A model generated the notes under the pieces. That model did no database searches and was not told the origin of the DNA. It saw only the letters and a list, made by a program, of their open reading frames with translations. Below, in pieces: positions 31,920-38,071 of a DNA stretch of 38,071 nucleotides. The DNA lies in contig JAGAOR010000037.1 of NCBI GenBank assembly GCA_017623605.1, positions 1 to 38,071 on the forward strand, written 5' to 3'. Source of the DNA: Clostridia bacterium (lineage in GTDB: Bacteria; Bacillota; Clostridia; Christensenellales; Borkfalkiaceae). The first letter of the stretch is position 1. Each line of letters starts with the position of its first letter. A program made the translations under genes and the position numbers.

Positions 31920-31931
31920 TATAAAAGAAAG

Positions 31932-31953
31932 CCGCCGCGATTTTTCGCGGCGG
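31932..31953. terminator. bidirectional terminator after the small gene and araC-family gene
   Basis: CCGCCGCGA (31932-31940), loop TTTT, TCGCGGCGG (31945-31953). On the minus strand CTTTCTTTTA follows. On the plus strand a weaker AAACG/CGTTT hairpin with seven Ts lies further on. Confidence 0.85.
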
Positions 31954-31962
31954 TAAAACGTT

Positions 31963-32757
31963 TTAGCGTTTGTTTTTTTGGTGCTTGCGGTAATTTGCGG
32001 GAGAAAGATTTTCTTTCTTTTTAAAGATAAGACCGAAATAATTCGAGGAGGAAAATCCGCAAAGCTCGGAAATTTCGTTCACGCTCTTTTTTGTGTTCAA
32101 AAGAAGTTCTTTCGCTTTGGTGAGGCGTACGTTTAAAAGGAAATCAATCAAGGAACAATTCGTATACTTTTTGAAATTATAAATAAGCGTAGATCGTGCA
32201 ACGAAAAAATTTTTAGCGAGCTCGTCCAGCGTTTGCTTCTGATCGTAATTTTCGTTGATATAGTCGATCACTTTTAAAATGAGCGGTGGTATACTGCTTT
32301 TCGTTTCCGTGTGCGGGGTTTGCCCCGCACTTTTTAATTGACTGACCGTAATCACGAAATAGGAAAAGAGGGTGTTGAGTATGTATTCGCCGTACTTTTG
32401 TCGCCGATCGACGTTTTCCAATAAGCTTAAAATATGTAAAAGCTCCGCAGCCTCCGTTGCCGTCGGCTTCATAATACAAAGTGCCTTTTTTTCAAGCGAT
32501 TCTTTTTCGAAATCGTTTAAGTAATCGACGGATACGTTAAGATTATAGCGTTCGAACGCGCCGCCCTCCGTTTTATGCATCACGTGCGGGGGGATTGCGA
32601 CGATTGCCGGCGCTTCCAATTTATATAAGGCGTTGGAAAGGAAAAAGGAACGACTACCTTTGCTTAAAAAATAAAATTCGTAATGGGGGTGGGAATGTAA
32701 ATCGTGCATTGCCCACTCGCTTTGATGTACCCATTTTTCAATTTCGATAAAAGCCAT
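31963..32757 (-). CDS. AraC-family regulator, probable activator of the uxa operon
   Basis: The 264-aa protein has an N-terminal cupin-type ligand domain with H-D-L-H-S-H-P-H-Y-E at residues 18-27. Two helix-turn-helix motifs occupy the C-terminal 100 residues (T-L-D-E-L-A-K-N-F-F-V-A-R-S-T-L and V-N-E-I-S-E-L-C-G-F-S-S-S-N-Y-F). The gene is divergent from uxaB. A good sigma-A promoter (32800-32828) faces it, while the uxa side has a -10 without a proper -35. This favours activation of uxaBAC in response to a hexuronate, although the ligand is inferred. AAGAGG precedes the ATG. Confidence 0.9.
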   Translation of the reverse strand: MAFIEIEKWVHQSEWAMHDLHSHPHYEFYFLSKGSRSFFLSNALYKLEAPAIVAIPPHVMHKTEGGAFERYNLNVSVDYLNDFEKESLEKKALCIMKPTATEAAELLHILSLLENVDRRQKYGEYILNTLFSYFVITVSQLKSAGQTPHTETKSSIPPLILKVIDYINENYDQKQTLDELAKNFFVARSTLIYNFKKYTNCSLIDFLLNVRLTKAKELLLNTKKSVNEISELCGFSSSNYFGLIFKKKENLSPANYRKHQKNKR

Positions 32758-32799
32758 AAAAACCTCTTTGATTTTAGAATATATATGTAATTTTAAAAA

Positions 32800-32828
32800 A
32801 TCTTATCATTTTTTGTATTGAAAGTCAA
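32800..32828 (-). promoter_or_regulatory. promoter of the AraC-family gene
   Basis: On the minus strand TTGACT (32828-32823) and TAAGAT (32805-32800) are 17 bases apart. Its -35 sits where the -35 of the divergent uxa promoter would be, so the two promoters may compete. Confidence 0.7.
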
Positions 32829-32843
32829 GTAAATTTATGGTAT

Positions 32844-32849
32844 TATAAT
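32844..32849 (+). promoter_or_regulatory. -10 box of the uxaBAC promoter without a good -35
   Basis: A perfect TATAAT is at 32844-32849. At 17-base spacing the -35 position reads AAAGTC, a poor match; TTGAAA at 32818-32823 would need a 20-base spacer. This is consistent with an activator-dependent promoter. Confidence 0.6.
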
Positions 32850-32880
32850 AGTGTTAAATAAATAAACAGGAGATTTTTTT

Positions 32881-34254
32881 ATGATTAAGGTAATGCAATA
32901 CGGCGAAGGTAACTTTTTGCGCACGTTCGTGGACGCGTATTTCCATACGCTGAACGAAGAAGGAGGCGACTACGGCGTGTATATCGTTAAGCCGATTACG
33001 TTCGGTACACTCGAACGCTTTGAAAAGCAGAATAATCTTTACAATATCGTTTTGCGCGGCGTGGAAGAGGGGAAGCCCGTGGAAAAGGTACATAAAATCC
33101 GTTCGCTGCAAGCGGTGATTGATCCGTTTGCAGACAGTGAAGCGTATTATGCGCTTGCAAAAGACGAAGAGCTTAAAATTATCGTTTCGAACACGACGGA
33201 AGCGGGTATCTGCTATAACGAAGCGGACGAAATGAGTGATTTCGAAAAGATTACGTATCCCGCGAAACTTACGAAGTTTTTATACGAGAGATTCAACGCG
33301 GGGCTTGGAGGCGTATATCTTATGCCCGTAGAGCTTATTGATAACAACGCGGACGAACTGAAAAAGTGCGTCGATTTGTATATCAAGCTTTGGAATCTTC
33401 CCGAAGCGTTCAAAAAATGGAACGACGAGAACAATTTCTACTGCAACACGCTCGTAGATAGAATCGTATCGGGTTACCCTCGCGACGAGGAAACCAAAAA
33501 GCATTTGGAAGAGTTGATCGGAGAAAAAGACGAGCTCGTTTCGATTGGTGAACCGTTCGGGCTTTGGGCGGTAGAAAAGAAAGGGAATATCGCCGATTAT
33601 ATTCAAGAGGGCGTACACAATATCGAAGTCGTGCTCACGAATAATATCGGGTATTATAAAAAGAGAAAGGTGCGCGTTTTGAACGGTAGCCATACCAACC
33701 TCGTGCCCGCAGGGCTTATGCTTGGCGCGGAAACGGTATACGATTGTATGAACGATCAAAAGCTTTCTTCGTTCGTGAATAACGCGCTTAAAGAGGAAAT
33801 CATTCCGTTCGTTTCCGACGATATTGCGGCAACGACGGCGTTTGCGGATAGTGTAAAGGAACGGTTTATGAATCCGTATCTGAATCATCAGCTTATCTCC
33901 ATTTCCCTCAATTCCATTTCCAAATGGCGTGCTCGCGTTCTGCCGAGCTTTAAGGATTACGTCGCAAAATACGGCGTGCTTCCCAAATACCTCACGATCG
34001 GTTTCTCCTATCTTATGGCGCTTTATTCGAAGATCGAAAAGAACGGAGATAAATACGAGGTTGCGCTTGCAAACCGCACGGTGGAACTCAAAGACGATCA
34101 ACCGTATCTCGATTATTTCGCGGCGAAAAAGTCCGTTTGTGAATTTATGGCAAACGAAAAAATTTGGGGCGAGGATTTAACGAAATACGCAGGCTTTGCC
34201 GACGCCGTGAATGCGAACGTGAAAGCTATTTTAAGCGGAGAGGTTTTGTTGTAA
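32881..34254 (+). CDS. uxaB: tagaturonate reductase (altronate oxidoreductase)
   Basis: The 457-aa protein of the long-chain mannitol dehydrogenase family has an N-terminal Rossmann part (Q-Y-G-E-G-N-F-L-R). The catalytic Lys-Asn-His set lies in K-V-R-V-L-N-G-S-H-T-N-L at about residues 262-273. It interconverts D-tagaturonate and D-altronate with NAD(H). uxaA and uxaC follow, supporting UxaB rather than UxuB (fructuronate reductase). A CAGGAG ribosome site precedes the ATG. It is the first gene of the operon divergent from the AraC-family gene. Confidence 0.93.
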   Translation: MIKVMQYGEGNFLRTFVDAYFHTLNEEGGDYGVYIVKPITFGTLERFEKQNNLYNIVLRGVEEGKPVEKVHKIRSLQAVIDPFADSEAYYALAKDEELKIIVSNTTEAGICYNEADEMSDFEKITYPAKLTKFLYERFNAGLGGVYLMPVELIDNNADELKKCVDLYIKLWNLPEAFKKWNDENNFYCNTLVDRIVSGYPRDEETKKHLEELIGEKDELVSIGEPFGLWAVEKKGNIADYIQEGVHNIEVVLTNNIGYYKKRKVRVLNGSHTNLVPAGLMLGAETVYDCMNDQKLSSFVNNALKEEIIPFVSDDIAATTAFADSVKERFMNPYLNHQLISISLNSISKWRARVLPSFKDYVAKYGVLPKYLTIGFSYLMALYSKIEKNGDKYEVALANRTVELKDDQPYLDYFAAKKSVCEFMANEKIWGEDLTKYAGFADAVNANVKAILSGEVLL

Positions 34255-34264
34255 GGATAGCGTT

Positions 34265-35668
34265 ATGAAAGAAACGGTTATTATTAACGAGAAAGATAAC
34301 GTAGGGATTTCGCTCGCAGGTGCGGGCGAGATTCCCGCGGGGCATAAATTCGCGCTTCGCGATATTCCCAAGGGCGAATACGTGATAAAATACGGCGAAA
34401 TTATCGGCAGAGCCACGTCGGATATAAAGAAAGGCGAATGGGTGCATACGCATAACGTAAAATCGCATTTAGACGAAAGCGTGGCGTACACCTACGATTA
34501 TGCCGCCAACGAACCTGCGAAAACGAAAGCGACGTTCAAGGGCTTTAAGCGCGCGTGGGGTAGAGCGGGGATTCGCAACGAAATTTATATCATTCCCACC
34601 GTGGGTTGCGTGAATAATGCGTGTATGCGTCTTGCAAAGGAAGCACAAAAGCTTGTTTCGGGCAGTATCGACGGTATCTTTGCGCTTACGCACCAATTCG
34701 GTTGCTCGCAGCTTGGCGCAGATAACGAAAATATTAAAAAGCTTTTGTGTGCGGTTGCACTCAATCCCAACGCAAGCTTCGTGCTTTTCGTAGGGCTCGG
34801 CTGTGAAAATAACGGAATGGACGCTATCAAAGAATATCTCGCGCCGTTTGGACGGGATAATATTGAATATTTCAACTGCCAAGACGTAGAGGACGAGCAC
34901 GCTTACGGTATGGCAATTTTGGAAAAATTCGCGGCAAAAGCAAAGGATTTCAAGCGCGAAGAAGTAGATTTTTCCGAACTTTGTATCGGGCTTAAATGTG
35001 GCGGAAGCGACGGGTATTCGGGCTTGACAGCAAACCCGCTCGTCGGTAAAATCACCGATCGAACGGTAGGTGCAGGCGGTAGCGCGATTTTAACGGAAGT
35101 ACCTGAAATGTTCGGTGCGGAACAGCTGCTTATGAATAAATGCCGCACGCAAGAAGTGTTTGAAAAATATAAAAAGATGATCGAGGATTTCAAGGCGTAT
35201 TACACGACGCAAGGCTTCCCCGTATACGAAAATCCCAGTCCTGGTAACAAAAAAGGAGGAATTACCACGCTTGAAGAAAAATCGCTCGGTTGCGTGGAAA
35301 AGGCGGGGAGCAGTAAAATTGTGGACGTTTTAGCCTACGGCGAGCTCGTAAAAGAGGTAGGCGTGTCCGCGCTCAACGCACCCGGAAACGATTTAATCGC
35401 GGCGACGGCTTTGGCTGCGAGCGGTTGTCAAATCGTGTTGTTTACGACGGGCAGAGGTACGCCGTTTTCAACGTTCGTGCCGACGATGAAAATTTCAACG
35501 AACTCGCGTATCGCGGCGCATAAAAACAACTGGATTGATTTCGACGCCTACTCAATGGACGAGGACGGGCTGTTCGATTTGCTCGTGAAAACGGCAAGTG
35601 GCGAATATACTTGTAAGAGCGAGGACGTTCGCGAAATTGCGTTCTATAAAACGGGTGTAACGCTTTAA
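34265..35668 (+). CDS. uxaA: altronate dehydratase
   Basis: The 467-aa protein has an N-terminal SAF-type domain (residues 1-90: E-I-P-A-G-H-K-F-A-L-R-D-I-P-K-G-E). The large GD-AH dehydratase domain follows, with T-V-G-C-V-N-N-A, T-H-Q-F-G-C-S-Q-L-G, C-G-G-S-D-G-Y-S-G-L-T-A-N-P and the Cys residues expected to hold the metal. It dehydrates D-altronate to 2-keto-3-deoxygluconate. The gap to uxaB is 10 bases. Being full length, it needs no separate small subunit. Confidence 0.93.
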   Translation: MKETVIINEKDNVGISLAGAGEIPAGHKFALRDIPKGEYVIKYGEIIGRATSDIKKGEWVHTHNVKSHLDESVAYTYDYAANEPAKTKATFKGFKRAWGRAGIRNEIYIIPTVGCVNNACMRLAKEAQKLVSGSIDGIFALTHQFGCSQLGADNENIKKLLCAVALNPNASFVLFVGLGCENNGMDAIKEYLAPFGRDNIEYFNCQDVEDEHAYGMAILEKFAAKAKDFKREEVDFSELCIGLKCGGSDGYSGLTANPLVGKITDRTVGAGGSAILTEVPEMFGAEQLLMNKCRTQEVFEKYKKMIEDFKAYYTTQGFPVYENPSPGNKKGGITTLEEKSLGCVEKAGSSKIVDVLAYGELVKEVGVSALNAPGNDLIAATALAASGCQIVLFTTGRGTPFSTFVPTMKISTNSRIAAHKNNWIDFDAYSMDEDGLFDLLVKTASGEYTCKSEDVREIAFYKTGVTL

Positions 35669-35697
35669 TTAAAGAAAAATTAAAAGGAGTATCAATT

Positions 35698-37089
35698 ATG
35701 AGCTACGTAAAAGAAAACTTTTTGTTAACGAACGAAACGGCTGAAAAGCTGTATTTCACCTATGCAAAGGATATGCCGATTTTCGACTATCATTGCCACT
35801 TACCTGAAAAGCAAATTTTGGAAAACAAACCGTTTAACGACGTGTTTGAAATTTGGCTTGCGGGCGATCATTACAAATGGCGTTTGATGAGAAACTACGG
35901 CGTCAACGAAGAATATATCACGGGCAAATCGACGACGAATAAGGAAAAATTCGTAACCTATTGTCGCGTACTCGGTACGGCGTTTGGTAATCCCCTGTAT
36001 CATTGGTCACAAGTGGAGCTTGAAGAATTTTTTAATTGCACGAAAGAAATCAACGAGGAAAATGCCGAAGCGATCTGGGACGAATGTAACGCGTATATTA
36101 AAGAAAACAACGTAACGCCGCAGAGCTTGATCGAGCGTTCGAACGTTTCTTGCGTGTTCACGACGAACGAAATTTTCGACGATCTTTCGACGTTTGTGGA
36201 AATCAAGAAAAAGGATTATAAATTCCAAGTGATCCCTGCGTTCCGCGCAGATAAGATTATGAATATCGACGCAAAAGGCTATCAGGGCTTTATTCAAAAG
36301 CTCGAAGCACTCACGGGAGAAATTAAAAATATCGACGCGCTTGAAACCGCGCTTGAAATGCGCCTTAACGAATTTATCAAGGTTGGCACGCGGGCAAGCG
36401 ATATTGCCGTAGAAAGCGTATATCCCGTAGCGGATAAAGCGTCGGCGGATAAGGTGCTCAAAAAAGCGCTCAAAGGCAAGGAAATTAGCGAAAAAGACGC
36501 GCAAATTTTCAAAGGCTACTTGACGTATTTCCTGTTTAAGTTGTACGCAAAATACGATATTGCCACCGAGCTTCATATGGGTGCAATGCGTAATAACAAC
36601 GGCGTTATGCTTGAAAAGCTTGGATTGGATACGGGCTTTGACAGCATTTCCGACGAAAACAGCATCAAATACGCTTCCCGCCTGTTCGATCGGCTGAATA
36701 ATGAAAACGCGCTTCCTAAAACGATTTTGTTTAACCTCAATCCAAAAATGAACGCGGAAATTATGACCTTGATCGGTTGCTTCCAAAACGATAGCGCGAA
36801 AGGTAAAATGCAATACGGTCCCGCTTGGTGGTTCTTGGATAATAAGGTTGGTATGGAAAAGCACTTGGAAGACTTAACGGCAACGGGACATATCGGCGCG
36901 TTTATCGGTATGCTTACGGATAGCAGATCCCTTCTTTCCTATCCCCGTCATCACTATTTCAGACGTATTCTTTGCAATTATCTTGGCGGTATGATGGAAA
37001 AAGGTGAAATGACGCAAAACGAAGCGTTGGTTGGCGAAGTTGTTAAAGACGTATGTTACCGCAACGCGATCGCATATTTTAAACTTTAA
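35698..37089 (+). CDS. uxaC: glucuronate/galacturonate isomerase
   Basis: The 463-aa amidohydrolase-fold protein begins its metal site with D-Y-H-C-H-L-P (residues 25-31). Later it has W-S-Q-V-E-L, E-L-H-M-G-A-M-R-N-N-N and L-T-D-S-R-S-L-L-S-Y-P-R-H-H-Y-F-R-R, all typical of UxaC. It isomerises D-glucuronate to fructuronate and D-galacturonate to tagaturonate. In this operon it would feed UxaB and UxaA. AAGGAG precedes the ATG. No kdgK, kdgA or transporter follows in the window, so KDG use must be encoded elsewhere. Confidence 0.95.
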   Translation: MSYVKENFLLTNETAEKLYFTYAKDMPIFDYHCHLPEKQILENKPFNDVFEIWLAGDHYKWRLMRNYGVNEEYITGKSTTNKEKFVTYCRVLGTAFGNPLYHWSQVELEEFFNCTKEINEENAEAIWDECNAYIKENNVTPQSLIERSNVSCVFTTNEIFDDLSTFVEIKKKDYKFQVIPAFRADKIMNIDAKGYQGFIQKLEALTGEIKNIDALETALEMRLNEFIKVGTRASDIAVESVYPVADKASADKVLKKALKGKEISEKDAQIFKGYLTYFLFKLYAKYDIATELHMGAMRNNNGVMLEKLGLDTGFDSISDENSIKYASRLFDRLNNENALPKTILFNLNPKMNAEIMTLIGCFQNDSAKGKMQYGPAWWFLDNKVGMEKHLEDLTATGHIGAFIGMLTDSRSLLSYPRHHYFRRILCNYLGGMMEKGEMTQNEALVGEVVKDVCYRNAIAYFKL

Positions 37090-37131
37090 TCAAAAAATGG
37101 TCGAAAAACCGTAGATTTTTATCTTTACTTG

Positions 37132-37140
37132 TGTTATAAT
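37132..37140 (+). promoter_or_regulatory. extended -10 promoter of the YitT-family gene, almost leaderless
   Basis: The extended -10 TGTTATAAT (37132-37140) has no convincing -35. The ATG at 37151 is ten bases after it and no Shine-Dalgarno is present. The mRNA would start within a few bases of the start codon. Confidence 0.6.
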
Positions 37141-37150
37141 AGAAATGATT

Positions 37151-38056
37151 ATGGATAAAAAAGATTTAATAAAGATATGGATTTGGGATATTCTCGTAGC
37201 TTCCTTTGCGGGGATTATCGTAGGGTTTGCTTATTATTTCTTTCAAAACAGTAACGGTTTTGCACCAGGCGGTGTCGGCGGTTTGGCAACGATCACGTAT
37301 TATCTGTTGGGATATAACGTTTCGTGGGCGCTTTTGATGCTCGCGTTCAACATTCCTATATTCGTGCTCGTGAGTATTTTCGTCAATCGGCGTTTGGGCG
37401 TTATTTTAATCGTATATATGCTCGTGCAATCGTTCAGTACCGAAGTGTTCGAACTTTGCGGTTGGCTTCCGTATTGTAGGGCGTATAACGGCGACGATTT
37501 TGAAATCGTGTTTGCGTGTATCGCCACGGGCGTCATTTCAGGAATCGGGTTTTCGGTGATGCTTCGTCGTTTCGGTGCAAGCGGGGGCACGTACGCCATT
37601 TCCGCGCTCATAAAGCGTTGGAAGCCCGCAACGAACGTTGCCTACGTTTCCTTTTTATTGGATAGTAGCGTGGTGGGAATTGCGTTTTTCGTATACGGAA
37701 TGAAAATTACGCCCGTCATTTGTACGCTCATAAACCTGTTCATTGCGAACGTGGTGGTGGATAATATGCTTTCGGGGCTTCGCAACGGTTATAAATTTGA
37801 AATTGTTACGGACAAGCCCGACGAGCTTTCGGCAGAGCTGATTGAAAGGCTCAAACACGGCGTCACGGAGATTCGGGTGCAGGGTATGTATTCGCACACG
37901 GAAAAATTTATGCTCGTTTGCATTATCCGTAAAAAGCAGGTGGGCGAGATGATGAAAATTATTCAGCGTTATCCAGGCACGTTTGCAAGCTTCGGACAGG
38001 TAAACGAAGTATTCGGTCGATTTAAAAGCGATAAAGAATTAAAAAACAAAAAATAA
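37151..38056 (+). CDS. YitT-family membrane protein with DUF2179 domain
   Basis: The 301-aa protein has five to six membrane segments in residues 8-205, including G-G-V-G-G-L-A-T-I and the family stretch G-A-S-G-G-T-Y-A-I-S-A-L. A cytosolic DUF2179 domain at about 210-290 follows (G-V-T-E-I-R-V-Q-G-M-Y-S-H, ending Q-V-N-E-V-F-G-R-F). Members are widespread in Bacillota; the transported substrate is unknown. ATG 37145 (two codons earlier) would lie upstream of the predicted transcript start, so 37151 was chosen. It is not clearly part of the uxa operon because it has its own promoter. Confidence 0.9.
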   Translation: MDKKDLIKIWIWDILVASFAGIIVGFAYYFFQNSNGFAPGGVGGLATITYYLLGYNVSWALLMLAFNIPIFVLVSIFVNRRLGVILIVYMLVQSFSTEVFELCGWLPYCRAYNGDDFEIVFACIATGVISGIGFSVMLRRFGASGGTYAISALIKRWKPATNVAYVSFLLDSSVVGIAFFVYGMKITPVICTLINLFIANVVVDNMLSGLRNGYKFEIVTDKPDELSAELIERLKHGVTEIRVQGMYSHTEKFMLVCIIRKKQVGEMMKIIQRYPGTFASFGQVNEVFGRFKSDKELKNKK

Positions 38057-38071
38057 AAAACAAAAAATAAA

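Noticed and set aside
38057-38071. A-rich repeat at the right edge
   Set aside because: Too short, at the window end, and likely part of an AT-rich intergenic region; no structure can be judged.
1-38071. Prophage, insertion sequence, CRISPR array or tRNA genes
   Set aside because: Looked for transposase or integrase motifs, regularly spaced repeats and cloverleaf patterns by eye; none could be supported.

Overview
The window looks like a chromosomal segment of a spore-forming, low-to-mid-GC Bacillota bacterium, most likely an uncultured Clostridia lineage. This rests on spoIVA, a large Gram-positive-type SRP RNA, an L-box lysine riboswitch, the ecfA-ecfT-truA gene order and Shine-Dalgarno-rich starts. 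The genus cannot be named from the sequence. Most of the window is housekeeping; I see no prophage, insertion sequence, CRISPR array or tRNA.

Layout. (1) 1-1103: the 3' end of a truncated gene, then a compact unit with two sigma-A promoters, three very small genes and a terminator. One small gene encodes a cytosolic-looking peptide and two encode lipoproteins. All three products end in the same W-T-x-[F/W]-[Y/V] C-terminus. (2) 1134-5650: a thioredoxin-reductase-like flavoprotein without the usual NADPH motifs, DNA polymerase IV, SRP RNA on the minus strand, an Mrp/NBP35 ATPase and a ComEC-type metallo-hydrolase. (3) 5731-10069: a fused EcfA1-EcfA2 ATPase, EcfT, TruA and an unknown membrane protein. 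(4) 10214-18610: mnmE, a LysR regulator, lepA, hemW, a shikimate-kinase-like protein, a ketopantoate-reductase-family protein and a glutamyl-tRNA synthetase, closely spaced and read in one direction. (5) 18690-21365: an AT-richer islet. A divergent XRE regulator faces a three-gene operon: secreted protein, SipW-type signal peptidase, secreted protein. Both secreted proteins carry the same V-Y-[A/S]-T-W-x-Y-A-Q signal motif, and the shared promoter holds repeated AGGCAT/ATGCC boxes. (6) 21445-24527, minus strand: asd-dapA-dapB behind a lysine riboswitch with its terminator. (7) 24694-30105: membrane protein, methyltransferase, Hsp33, TPR protein and a helical unknown, overlapping or nearly so. 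(8) 30223-31919: spoIVA and a small unknown gene, each with a sporulation-type promoter candidate. (9) 31963-37089: an AraC regulator divergent from uxaB-uxaA-uxaC (hexuronate catabolism). (10) 37151-38056: a YitT-family membrane protein.

The best candidates for something undescribed are the three-peptide unit at 473-1103 and the self-contained XRE/SipW/secreted-protein locus at 18690-21415. Two further points need checking: apparently leaderless transcripts for the ecfA fusion and yitT, and sporulation-type promoters at 3238-3266, 30125-30153 and 31696-31725.
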